NCBI GenBank assembly: GCA_017871115.1
Contig: JAFCIZ010000006.1
Coordinates: forward strand, 4,154,001 to 4,218,000
Length of the DNA: 64,000 bases
Reading direction: 5' to 3'
Origin: Cunninghamella blakesleeana
Lineage: Eukaryota; Mucoromycota; Mucoromycetes; Mucorales; Cunninghamellaceae
Position numbers and translations under genes: made by a program. The notes below the pieces were generated by a model. That model saw only the letters and a program-made list of their open reading frames with translations. It was not told the DNA's origin and searched no databases. Every line of letters begins with the position of its first letter. Position 1 is the stretch's first letter. Shown here piece by piece: positions 53,004 to 64,000 of this stretch.

Positions 53004-54049
53004 ATGACCGTAATTATCTTACCAAAATATTTCTTACTGAAGAGTACATGGGAAGCTGAACTTTATGCATCAAGATACAGTAATGGTGAAACCACAAATA
53101 TGTTTTCTTTTTGTAAAAAAAAACCCGATGAATGTTGTTATTTAGAATTGGTTCATCAAAATGAAAACAAGTTTTCGTTTAAAATGGAAGATGGGTCTTA
53201 TGTTTATCAAGATGGAATTATATTGCGTGGTGATCGTGATAAAAAGTCCGAGTTTGAATTGATTACTTTAAAAGATAACCTATTTGCTATAAAGGGAGCT
53301 AATGGCAAGTTTCTTCGCACTCTTAATCCAATGAAGGGTTTTGATAAACTTACTGGTGTTAATCTTTGTATAGCTTATGTAGATAAAAATATTATAGATG
53401 AAGAATGTCATTTTAAAATTGATGAACCTTATTATCAAAAGGAAATCATCCGTCTCGATTATGATTTAAAAAATGCTGTTTCCAAACCTGGGAACCCTAT
53501 TGTAGCTGGAATTCATAAGGTGGAACCAAAAGGATATACCGAAGAAGCTACTATTACTTTTAGATATACAAAATCCGAAGTAGGAACTTGGAATAATAGG
53601 TAAAAAAAATAAAATAAAAAAATAAAATAAAAAAAAAATACATATATATGGAATTATTATCATATAATTTTTCTAATTTTTTATTTATTTTTTAAACAAA
53701 TAGTGTTGGCAAAGAATTAAGTATGACCACTGGATTCGAAGCTGGTGTGCCTAGTATTGCTAGTTCTAAACTTGAACTTTCTGTATCTGTTAGCAAACAA
53801 CGTGAATGGGGTGGTAGTAAAGGAAAAGAAATCACTATTGAAGGCTCTTCTAAAATTACTGTTCCTCCAAATAAAAAAGGTGTTATCAAGTTCATGGTGA
53901 GTCAAGCTGTATTAACTGTCCCATTCACTTATGTAACAAAAACATGGTACAATGATGGTAAAGTTATTGAAAAATCTGAAGCTGGTAAATATGTGAATGT
54001 GGAATCCTATAATACTTACACTTCTAATGAAGAATTACACGATATTTGA
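53004..54049 (+). CDS. Beta-trefoil plus aerolysin-like pore-forming protein (putative)
   Basis: Exons 53004-53599 and 53704-54049, in phase, 313 aa. The N-terminal ~145 residues look like a beta-trefoil or agglutinin fold, with short repeats of hydrophobic-Gly-x-hydrophobic type such as LFAIKGANGKFLRTL. From about residue 160 the sequence turns into long strands rich in Ser, Thr, Lys and Val (VEPKGYTEEATITFRY, SSKLELSVSVSK, KEITIEGSSKITVPP), the pattern of the aerolysin/ETX/MTX2 pore-forming module. Such lectin-aerolysin fusions are known in fungi and plants. There is no signal peptide; many family members are cytosolic defence or storage proteins. It stands alone in a repeat-rich region, so horizontal origin or rapid gain is possible. 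The toxin role is inferred, not shown. Family assignment is moderate. Confidence 0.66.
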
Positions 54050-55095
54050 ATATGATATTAATATATAAAAAATAATTGACCAAGTTGTATAAAAAAAGGC
54101 GTAAATATCGTAGTTGGTTATATCATTATTTTTAAATTTGTTTATTATGTTGATTAAAGTATTATTACTTATTTATATAATAATAAAATAAACAGTTGTT
54201 TTTAAAAGATATGTAGTTTATTTTGACATAATAATCATTAAATTATATATTGCTGTAAGTAGTGGTACCGATAGCAAAAAGAGACTGCGATTTTTTTTGT
54301 TGTATCTTTTTAAGGATATGCTTTATCTTTTTCCACGCATATTACAATCAATATAACAATGATTTACTCTTTTGTTCTTCTAATTATTGGTTTTTTTTGT
54401 ATATTTTTGGTAAAAATATACAGTTACTTAATAATGAAGAAAATATAATGGGAAGTTAAAACTAATACATCTGTTTTTACGAAATAATTTTTATCTACAG
54501 AAAGTGTCAATCCAACCTTTTTTTCTCTGAATTTTTAAAATTTGGTATTCGTGTTTATTTGTTTTTATGTTGATTTTTGTTATGTTTGACGTGTTCTGTA
54601 TTCTTATTTATTTATTTGCAGTCTAATAAATCTTAGTATTAGAGATTATATTGTATCAGATAGGGTTGCTATAGTTTATTATAAATAAAATCATTTCCAA
54701 GCCATTTTCAATATACAGTTTTGATTTAATAAATAAATATTATATATATAAAAATCATCAATTTCTGAAGAACTTTTTTTGTATTTTTTTAAAGAAATAG
54801 AGATGAAAATATATAAAATAATATCTATTTGAAAATGAATCTATTATTAACATAATATTTGCTTACCTAAACCACTCTTTTTTTTTTTTTTTTTGGTTAT
54901 TTAATAAGTTAAAAAGTTTTTTTTTGACTTTACTTATTTATTTTAATAAGTTAAAAGTTCGTGTTTTTGTTGATTAATGCTGAAAAAAAAGTAAAAATTT
55001 AATATCCGAAGTAACTGGCTATTTGTAAACAAAAAATTATTTACATATTTTTCTTTTCTCTTCTTTACTCTTTTTTTACATCATTTTATTGTTCT

Positions 55096-55326
55096 GGCTA
55101 GGTGGCTATACATTTTACTTTCAACAGTAAAATGGGTCTCGACAACCGACTCTACTTATATTGTGTAGGGTTCAAAAATTAAAATATAAGTGTTTCCGCC
55201 TGCTTAATCTTCGAGACTACGGTGGCTTGACCCAAAAGTCTCGACAATCGCGAGTTCTCCCAATAATACTACTTTTTAACAAGTCTTATTAATTGTGGAA
55301 CTACGTCGTTAGAAGATTAATATTGA
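55096..55326 (+). repeat. Tandem 230-base element, copy 1
   Basis: GC-richer than its surroundings and about 95 percent identical to 55362-55590. It can form ACTTATAT/ATATAAGT (55154-55161 with 55184-55191) and GAGACT/AGTCTC (55213-55218 with 55237-55242) stems. GGGTTCAAAAATT near 55168 weakly resembles a tRNA B box and TAGGTGGCTATA near 55099 weakly resembles an A box. It could be a structured RNA gene or a SINE; neither is proven. Confidence 0.75.
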
Positions 55327-55361
55327 CAATTTAATGATATTCTAGCAAGTAAAAAGCGCCA

Positions 55362-55590
55362 GGCTAGGTGGCTATACATTTTACTTTCAACAGTAAAGTG
55401 GGTCTCGACAACCGACTCTACTTATATTGTGTAGGGTTCAAAAATTAAAATATAAGTGTTTCCGCCTGCTTAATCTTCGAGACTACGGTGGCTTGACCCA
55501 AAAGTCTCGACAACCGCGAGTTCTTTCAATAATATTGCTTTAACAAGCCTTATTAATTGTGGAACTACGTCGTTAGAAGATTAATACTGC
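55362..55590 (+). repeat. Tandem 230-base element, copy 2
   Basis: Second copy, after a 35-base linker. Most differences from copy 1 are A/G or C/T changes, grouped near the 3' end. Both predicted stems are unchanged. Confidence 0.75.
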
Positions 55591-56597
55591 CTTTTTACTC
55601 CCGTTAGAATTATTACTCTTTGTTATGTTTCTTACAGGTAATATACTTTGCAAATGTATTTTTAAATTTTCTCCTCTTTCTTTCTGGATGGTGATGGGTG
55701 GTAGATATATGAATAAATATTATTTTTTAGGGATATCAATACTTTTTTTCAATATTTTGTGATATGATTACTATTTATCATTTAAAGGCTTTAAATTATA
55801 TTTTTTTATTACAAAGAATATAAAATTTTATTATTATTATTGTTACTATTGTTTTATTTGCTGTTATTAGTTCAATAATTTTGTTGGTTAAATTATATTA
55901 TTATTATAAAGGATAATTATACTTTAACTTATGAATACTCATAATAAAGCAACTTTTTAAAAAATATCGTATTGATTAAAAAATTTATTAAAATAAAGCA
56001 TAAAATTATAGATATGCATATTAGTTACATACTCCGTTTTAAATCTCTTTTTACTAAAAAGGAGAAATTGCTAACACGCTAATCAATTTTTTTTTTTTTT
56101 TTTTTGAATATTAATCAATAATAATATTATTTAATTAGGCTTATTTTTCTATTTTCTCTTAGATATTTTCTCTCTTTACTACATTTTCAATATATTTTAC
56201 GAGTATTCAAATGTCTACCAAAGATTAAAAACTTGTAGCTGGAAAGAAATTTATCAGTATAGGGAAAAGATACTGTAAACAATTTATCAAGTTACATGAT
56301 TTCATGGTTACTGTTGCTTAAAAAGATTTAATCTAAAGATAATAAAAATAATAATAGTAAAATACAAAAAAGTAAAATAAAACTAATAATATATATACCT
56401 ATAGTGCATTTTGTAAAATATAGTAGCTAATTTAAAAAGCTACACATAATAAATCATTTACTCTCGATAAGAATGTAGATAATAGTGATGCTAAATATAT
56501 ATATATATAATTTAATTGAAGTATTTAATTGTAAATACAGTAGTAAAATATCAAAATTAGCAACAACACATATAGCAAATAGTATGTACATACAAAT

Positions 56598-56617
56598 ATA
56601 CGCACGCACACACACAT

Positions 56618-56667
<50 letters not shown>
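56598..56667. repeat. (CA)n/(TA)n compound microsatellite
   Basis: ACACAC repeats running into about 17 TA units, in intergenic DNA. Confidence 0.9.
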
Positions 56668-56669
<2 letters not shown>

Positions 56670-57398
56670 ACCACACCCATACACATAAATGCTATTTTTT
56701 AATACGAAGGTGCACTCAAAACAATTATATCAATGCATGATGTATTAATCAATTTTAATAATAGCTTCATGAATAAAAATGAATTAGCAAACTCATTTTG
56801 CCTGATGGATTCTCTACTTCATCTTGGGGTTACTGTTCTTCAAAATTATAAAAATATATTTCATCTAAAAAAAGAATACAAATTGTTCACAAAAAAAAGA
56901 GCTGTATACTTTGATCTTTGTTTTAAAAATAAATATTATTTTGATATTATTTTTTTTTAAAAAAAATATCATTTTGTTATTATTTTTTCTCTCTCTTAAA
57001 TATCTACTAGAAAATGAATTTCATCTTGCATTTAATTTGACAAAGTAGATGAATAAATATCAATTCTTTGACAATGTATAAATCTAATTTATATATTTTG
57101 TTAAAGAGGATTGAGATAGGAAATAGATTGTATATAAAATCTCTTATATTTATTTTATTTTCATATATGATAGTATTTATAGAACAATTCATTTTTAAAC
57201 CTTTATATCTTTCTTTTTCTTTTTATTTTTTTTTTAAAAAAAAGTTTTGTATAATATAAAAACAAATAATAATAATAATAGGTTTGAATAGGAAAATAAT
57301 TATAATAAATTGACATTATAAGATAAATAATATAATAAATTAATAGAAATAAATAAAGATCGTCGTCATCGTCATCGTCCGCTTTCGTTTTTACTTTT

Positions 57399-58088
57399 TT
57401 AGTTGTTTTGGAGTTCGACTCTATGTTGTTCAGCAGTATTTAAAATTGATAATAAAAAGTTTTGTTGTTCAGCATCAATATCTTTTGTTAAAGCAGAATA
57501 GGAATCTATACGATTTTGTTGTAAATCTAAAAGAAAAATATAAAAATATAAAATAAATAATAATAATTTTTAGAAAATATTCAGTTATATAATTAAAAAA
57601 AAATCTATTTGTATATATAATTCTTACTTTTGAAAACTTGTTCAAACTCTACGTATGGGTCAATATCGTCTAATGGTGATTCAAATAATATTTCTTCCTC
57701 TATCTCTTCCTCATCTTCATCTACTTCAGATCCATCATTTCCTTCATTGGCAGCTTGTTGGGCTAAGAATTCAAGGTATTCAGCATCTTCGTCATGAACA
57801 TCTTCATCTATATTTTATATTTTAAAATAATAACAATAATAGTAAATAAAGATATAATAATGTAAATAATTAGCTTCCTATTTTAAAAAAAATTAAATAT
57901 ATAAATTATAATATAAATACTATCATTTGTATTACCATCATTATCTACAGTATCTTCATCACCAGTGCTACTACCTTCATATGCACTAGAATCATCTCCT
58001 TCTTCATAATCTTCGCTGTACATCTTTTCCATGTCTTCACGATCTATTATTATTTCAAAAAAATAAAATAAAAAATAATATTTATGTT

Positions 58089-58140
<52 letters not shown>

Positions 58141-59704
58141 AATAAAGATTAATTTACTTTCAATGGCTTTAGGTAAGCTTTTGAATACTGTCAATATTGT
58201 AGTAAGGATTTGTGACCATCCAGCTTGAAGTGATAAAGGAATTTGATCTGAAGGTAGAGATAATACAGCACATAATGATAAAATAATTAACTTTTTATCG
58301 TGCACTCTATATATATATATATATATAAAAGGAAAAAATAAGTAATCTGTTAGTATTGAGCAAGTTTACCATAGTTATATAGATTAAATTTACCTTGAGA
58401 ATTTATCCAATATATTAAACCACATAGTAAAGAAGCCTTGTGTCCATTGATTATTCTCGAGTAAACTAATTGTTAAAATAGGATTATAGTATATACAGTT
58501 AATTACCTATACAAAAATAAAAAATGAATTGGCATAAGTTAGTGGAAATATAAATTTATGCGTATATGAAACCAACGATAGAAAAAAAAATTAACCATAC
58601 CACTTCTAAACAGTGCACTTTAAATTCAGTAGATTTCATAGATCCAGTAAAGATATATTGAAAAGCAAGGTTCAAGAATGGTGGGATGTACTGTATATAA
58701 TAATAAAATAAAAGTATAGTAATTATTAGTCGACTCACTATATATATATATATAATAATAGTATATAGTTTGTATATATATTATCTTACAGAATCAACAT
58801 GACCTTTGCAGTTAAGTAATATAGATTCAATTAATTTACCTAATAATTAAAACAATAATAGTAATAAATAAGATAGAAAACTTTAATTATGTAGATCATA
58901 GCCATTACACTGTTATTATTATTATTATTTGATGAACTTACAAGCAGTTACTCTGTCAGATTCAGTTAAATGATCGCCTTTCATTACTGATTCGATAATA
59001 TCAAACATCATACGCTGAAAATGTTCGTTAGCAATAAATACATCTTTACCATAAGATATATAATTATCTAAAGGTGGGCCTACAGCATCCATAAAATCGA
59101 TAGCTGATTCCTTAAAAGCTTTATAAATTAATTCAAATACACTCCACATGGTTGGTGTTACACGTTTAGCTGAAAAAGTACAAGAGTCAATGATTTCAAA
59201 TATTTCATCATATAAATCCATAATTGAGTTTTCCAGAGTATAAGTAATGACAGGTAAAAGCGCATTTTCTAATTGTTGTAATACTTCAGGTGAACTTTCT
59301 AAGCTGAGAATTAAAGTACCAATTGTTTTCAATACCCCCATGGCCGCCATGGTTTTATCACTAAGTTCATCAATATCACCATTAATGGATCCATTTTCAT
59401 CGCCATCGTTTCCATGTTGTGCTTTAGCTTGTGAAAGTTCTTCCATGATTCTTAAAAACGTATCACGTAATTGAGTACAAAGTTGGACTGCAAAAGGTGT
59501 CAATTGTTCTGCAAATACTTCTACAAATTCTTCCATTACTGTGGATAAGATATCAACATCAATTTCATTGGTTAAATTGAGCAATTCTTGCATAATAAAT
59601 GGTAAACTGGGCTCCATAGCAGTACACACTGTATATTTTTTTAAAAAAATAAACATATAAATAAAATAATAATGAATTAAAACTCTAGTCAGCTTCCCTT
59701 ATTA

Positions 59705-59740
<36 letters not shown>

Positions 59741-62138
59741 AAAAAGCCATTTTATATTTATATTCACTTACCACTTTCATGTCTAATCATTGGTTGAAGA
59801 GCTAAAGCAGCTTGTACTTTTACAGGTAATTCATTATCACGAAGACATTGTAATACATTTTCATATAAGATTGTCACATTCTAATAATCATATGTATATA
59901 GATTAGTTTATTATTCTGCTCGTTATCTTTGTTTTTTATATCACTATTTCATATATATATAACTTACTTCTTCACTTGAAAAATCTAAATTACTGAATTT
60001 TCTTGTAATATCACATGCCTAAAATAAAAAATAAAATAAAAAATAAAAGTGACAAAAATGTGAATATGGGTCTATATTAATCATTAATATATTTGAATAA
60101 AGATGTATACAAGTTATAAACGCACTTACACGAGCACGAAGGTAAGGGAAGCGGCTTTTGAATTCGGGAAATACATGAGTAACAAAAAACCCATCCATCA
60201 TGTTTGCTACAGGTGATTTTTTTGCAAGAATATCATTTGCCAAACAACCAATCATTGCTAGTGCACCATCTTTTTCTCTTCCATTTTTTTGATCTTCAGG
60301 TGTTTCTAAATAGGCTACTAATACATTGTTAATGAACCCAAGAATACCCATGAATGTATGTTTTTTACGATTATGTGCCAAATTGATTAAAAGGTTGGTC
60401 ACATTGACTTGAGGTGAATTAAAATCTTCTAAAGGGTCTATATTGATATCAGTTATTATCAAAAAGAAAAAGGAGGAAAAGAAAAAGATAATAAATAAAA
60501 AATATAATATAACTATTATTTACTTATTATTATTACCAATTTTTTTATGTACAAAATCAATAGGATCATTTTGCCAAAGAATTTCATCTTCAAGAGAAAT
60601 ACATAATTGAGGGAAAATAAATTGACCAACTAAATTTTCAACATGAGGTTTCACTATTTGCCAAGTAATTTTATGTTTAACACTATCATCCAAAAAGGCC
60701 GCTGTTAACATTAAGCATTTATTAGAGATCCAAATTTCTTTTTTAATCCAACCATCAATTTGTCCGAGATAAGTTTGCAAAACATTAGGGGCAAAATTAT
60801 TCACAAAATGTTTAGCAAAGGCATTATAACGATTACCAATTCCAGGAGGTAATAAAGCGGGATTACCATATTTTCCAAATAAACTATTGAGACAATGATA
60901 GGCCCATTTTTTAGTTTTCCCCCAAAGATAAGCTTCACGTTCTGTTGGATCTTGTGGTAAACATTCTAATGGAATTCGTTTTTCAACAAGTTGTAAAAAT
61001 AAGGTGCACCAAGGAACTAAAGAATCGGATTCTTGTAATGTTTTTGGAAGATCAACATGAATGCTGGCATGATAAATTTTGAGACTTGTTTTTAACATTA
61101 AAGCTGCGTCTAAACTATCCATGGTTACTAAATTATTGCATATATTAAGAATGGTTGGGAAAGTTTGTTGAATAATATCTTGAAGTGGTTCACGTCGATC
61201 TGTATCTTTCCATCTGTACATTTAATAAAAAAAAAAAAGGATTTGTAAATATTCACGATTAAAATATACGAAATTCCTTTTTTTAATATATATAACTTAC
61301 TGGTAAACTTTTACAACTTCGCGTAATGCAAGTAACCCTACAGAAATAAGTCGAACATCATTGGATGATAAAAAGGATTGAACTTCATTAACAAAATTTG
61401 GCCATTGTTCTGGAAAATCATTATCTAAAATTGTATGAAGTGAGGATGCAAGTTGAACTCTATTATTATTAGTAATAAAAATAAATCATATATAATCATT
61501 AAATATATGTGCTTATATTTATCTTATATTCTTATATTCATTTATAATATAATAAAAAAAAAAGTACTTACTGAACAGCATTAGGAGCAGTGACTAAAGC
61601 ATGTAAAAGGCCATGCTTTACAGTATTTCTATCCGTTTCATTAATAGAAGACGATACATTTGCTGTACGGTCCCAGGCACGATATATTCTATTTTTAAAA
61701 TAGATAGCGGCTATGAAAAAAAGTATATAAGGCAAAAGAAAAAAAGTTATAAGAGATTCATATAAAGATAAGTTACCATTTCATATTGAATACTTGCTAT
61801 TATTTTTTCTCATTATTTTTATTTTTATTTTTTACCTGCTTGACGAGCACCTAATTCTAGCTCTTCAGAAGAAAAGATTTGTAAAACAACAGGGAGAAAA
61901 CCGTTTTGAGATTCAATCTATTTTCATGATATACAGTAATAATAATAACAATAACAAATATAATCGAGTTGTATATAAAAAAAAAGGTTTCAAAAAGCTT
62001 TTAATAAAAACCAAGTATTTATATACATCTCATTATTTATTTACTTACACTTCTTATGTTGAGTTCGGCCTGTTTATGCACATTAGGATCGGGATTATAG
62101 GTGGCAACAAAAAGTTGATATACTGAGTTTTGATCCAT
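57399..62138 (-). CDS. Importin-7/8-type karyopherin beta
   Basis: Nuclear import receptor working with Ran-GTP; orthologues of this class (yeast Sxm1/Nmd5) carry ribosomal proteins and histones. Sixteen exons, all in phase: 62138-62049, 61917-61836, 61710-61572, 61459-61301, 61213-60537, 60437-60130, 60018-59968, 59880-59772, 59628-58942, 58839-58790, 58690-58601, 58506-58394, 58306-58158, 58043-57936, 57807-57628 and 57526-57399. Product 1039 aa, as in human IPO7. The N-terminus has the importin-beta-N pattern ([33 protein letters not shown]). HEAT repeats follow, including [10 protein letters not shown] and [19 protein letters not shown]. Near the C-terminus are acidic runs ([23 protein letters not shown]) as in IPO7/8, then a short helix. 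Intron 13 contains a T42 tract. Confidence 0.95.
58092..58142. repeat. T42-A9 homopolymer tract in an importin intron
   Basis: Forty-two T followed directly by nine A, between exons 13 and 14 of the importin gene. A second T29 run lies in another intron of the same gene at 59707-59735. Confidence 0.95.
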
Positions 62139-62922
62139 AAAATAAAAGGTATTATATGATTGAGATGATAATAAGTAAAAAGTAATAAAAAAAAAGGGGA
62201 ATGAAAGGTAAAGAAAAGAAAAGGAAAAAAATAGAAAGGTATGATATCACGAAACTGATAAAAAAAGGAAAGAAATGAAAAAAAAAAAAAATTTTTTTCT
62301 TTGGTAACTTAAAAAAAATTAACAAAAGGCGTGATGCGGCGTTTAAATACTAAAAAAGGGGAACATTAAAGCCAGAATTATGAGTGAACTGACAATAGTA
62401 AAATTTATAAATGAATGAAATAAAAACTAGTTTGTTGCCATTGTTTATTATATTTATGATTTAGCACCTTATTAACGCGTAAAAATAAGAAATAGGGTAA
62501 TAGTTAAAAGATTCGTTTTGCGAAATAAATAATAAACAACTCTTTTTAGTATTTTGTACAACTTGAGAAAAAAAAGTGTCAATTTTATTTTAAGTACTAC
62601 ATATATATGTATTTACATAATAAAGAGGAAAAAATAAAAATAACAAAATACGATAATAGATAATAAAGGTATACTACTCTCCAATATTATTACTATTACT
62701 ATTATTATTATTACTACTACTACTACTACTACTACTACTATTATTATTATTATTATTATTATTAAATAAAATGATCATTTTTACTTTATATTATGATATT
62801 TATTGTAAAAAAAAATATGAAAAAAAAGGAACAAAGCTAATAGGTGTAAAGTAATAAATGATTTTATATATAATAATAAAAAAAAAAGGGTAAATAAATA
62901 ATTATAAAAAATAAAAAAATAC
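62139..62922. other. Importin promoter and CCT7 3' flank
   Basis: 784 bases. A GCGTGATGCGGCGTT patch near 62329-62343, just upstream of the importin start, is unusually GC-rich for this window and may be a control element. The right half holds the triplet microsatellite listed next. Confidence 0.45.
62686..62764. repeat. (ATT)n(ACT)n(ATT)n compound microsatellite
   Basis: About 26 triplets, with nine ACT/CTA units flanked by ATT units, in the 3' flank of CCT7. Confidence 0.9.
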
Positions 62923-64000
62923 TTAGAACATACCACCACGTCCACGTCCGCCAGGCATACCACCTCTACCACCAGCCATTTGAGCAGCATCGCTCTTTTT
63001 ATTTTTAATAGTTTCATCAACAGATAAAATTAAACAAGCGGCTTCAGTAGCAGCAGCAATAGCGTTGGTTTTAACTAAAGCAGGTTCCCAAACAAAGGCT
63101 TCATAATTATCTGTAATGGTTTCATTATTCACATCTACACCAAACCAAGTACCACCTTCTTGGGAATGTTTCATACGAAGTCGGTTAAGGATATCTGTAG
63201 CATCAAAGCCAGCATTATCACATAATTGACGAGGGATAATTTCTAAAGCTTTAGCAAAAGCACCAATAATTAATTGTTGTTTACCTTCAATGGTTCTAGA
63301 GTGTACACGGAGATATTTTGAAATTTCCATTTCAGTAGCACCACCACCAGCGACGACAAGATTATTTTTTATAGCACGACGAACAATCATAATAGCATCA
63401 TGTAAGGATCTTTCTACTTCAGCAATAAATTGTTCTGCACCACCACGAAGAATCAAAGTACATGTTTTGGCTTGAGGACATCCTTCAAAAATATTAAATC
63501 TTTCACCACCTACTTGTTTTTCTTCAAAGGAAGCACAAGTACCTAAATGTTCAGGGCGTAAATCAGTACAAGTAGATTGTATAGCACCACCAACAGCTTG
63601 AATTACACGATCCATATCATCTTTAGCAACACGACCAGCACAAAATATATCTCTATCAGCAAAGTATTGAGTGGCTAAATCACCAATAGGAAGTTTAGAT
63701 AAGACTACTTTAGCACCACTAGCAACAATAGCTTCAAGTTTTTGGAAAATAATTTGCCATTCAGCATCAACAATAGCTTGGTATTCTGATACTTGTTCAA
63801 CGCGTACTTCAGCATTATCTTTTTCTGCTTTAAGTTCTAATTCAACATTAAGACATAACACTTTAGGATCCTTGAATGATTTAGGTTGTTGTTCAAAACC
63901 GGCATAAGAGAAAGTCTTTTTAAAGGCTACACCATTGACTAATAATGATTCTTGCATGGCTCCACCAGCCACTCGTTTAATACCAATTAATCGTTCATTA
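62923..64000 (-). CDS. CCT7: TCP-1 chaperonin subunit eta (CCT7), 3' part
   Basis: Subunit of the cytosolic CCT/TRiC ring that folds actin and tubulin. The frame is open to the window edge, so the N-terminal third lies outside; about 358 residues are present in one exon. It starts within [13 protein letters not shown] and [20 protein letters not shown]. The apical and intermediate parts carry [28 protein letters not shown] and the ATP-site Asp in [10 protein letters not shown]. The C-terminus ends [16 protein letters not shown], the Gly/Arg tail that marks the eta subunit. It reads on the same strand as the importin gene, 784 bases downstream of the importin start. Confidence 0.96.
   Translation of the reverse strand, partial: NERLIGIKRVAGGAMQESLLVNGVAFKKTFSYAGFEQQPKSFKDPKVLCLNVELELKAEKDNAEVRVEQVSEYQAIVDAEWQIIFQKLEAIVASGAKVVLSKLPIGDLATQYFADRDIFCAGRVAKDDMDRVIQAVGGAIQSTCTDLRPEHLGTCASFEEKQVGGERFNIFEGCPQAKTCTLILRGGAEQFIAEVERSLHDAIMIVRRAIKNNLVVAGGGATEMEISKYLRVHSRTIEGKQQLIIGAFAKALEIIPRQLCDNAGFDATDILNRLRMKHSQEGGTWFGVDVNNETITDNYEAFVWEPALVKTNAIAAATEAACLILSVDETIKNKKSDAAQMAGGRGGMPGGRGRGGMF

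Larger units (their letters stand above)
54050..57398. other. Repeat-rich, gene-poor region
   Basis: 3.3 kb with no accepted gene. It holds a two-copy tandem unit (55096-55590) and a mixed CA/TA microsatellite. ORFs at 54262-54459, 56733-56960 and 57068-57259 lack recognisable features. Confidence 0.5.

Noticed and set aside
55160..55185. tRNA gene suggested by a GGGTTCAAAAATT word
   Set aside because: No cloverleaf or anticodon arm could be built around it, and the A-box-like word is too far away.
56454..56688. ORFs on both strands over the CA/TA repeat
   Set aside because: They are translations of a microsatellite, with no other support.

Overview
The window is nuclear DNA of an AT-rich, intron-rich fungus. 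Genes carry many short GT-AG introns (about 50-300 bases), and the gene set fits an early-diverging, Mucoromycota-like fungus: ASA1, DRS1, RRP9 and GT15 mannosyltransferase beside a unicellular-to-animal-style CLIP-170 and kinesin-3. I inferred exon structures by eye and checked each for reading phase; all but one close into a continuous frame.

Layout, left to right. At 0.9-2.0 kb is a HAC1/XBP1-type bZIP gene, the most interesting item here. It has two Ire1-style stem-loops flanking a 279-base non-GT-AG intron, and a 16-base perfect complementarity between the upstream leader and that intron. Next, on the minus strand, come an AGC kinase (2.4-3.9 kb) and a kinesin-3 motor (4.5-10.6 kb). A 3-kb gene-poor stretch holds coding relics. 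It is followed by a universal stress protein (+), a Nudix hydrolase (-) and a CLIP-170-like microtubule plus-end protein (+, 16.0-19.3 kb). A leucine-rich-repeat protein, a Golgi GT15 mannosyltransferase and an unknown basic protein follow on the minus strand (19.9-26.3 kb). After a second gene-poor stretch lie a small membrane-tail ORF, the DEAD-box ribosome-assembly helicase DRS1 (+), and a WRKY-like zinc-finger gene whose finger is broken by a one-base frame change (-).

A third gene-poor region (35.4-39.6 kb) leads to an ammonium transporter (-), then the divergent pair ASA1 (-) and RRP9 (+) sharing 284 bases. A CECR5-type HAD hydrolase (-, 47.4-49.7 kb) contains a 9-base microexon and a 231-base AAT repeat in an intron. 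The 49.7-57.4 kb region is repeat-rich and gene-poor: diverged direct repeats, coding relics, a poly(A) tract, a two-copy 230-base tandem unit, and one isolated beta-trefoil/aerolysin-like gene. The window closes with a 16-exon importin-7/8 (-) and the 3' part of CCT7 (-).

Themes: stress and secretion (HAC1, GT15, USP), microtubule transport (kinesin-3, CLIP), ribosome biogenesis (DRS1, RRP9), chaperone and kinase assembly (CCT7, ASA1), and nuclear import. No operons, tRNA, rRNA or CRISPR features were seen. No database search was possible; family names rest on motif recognition.
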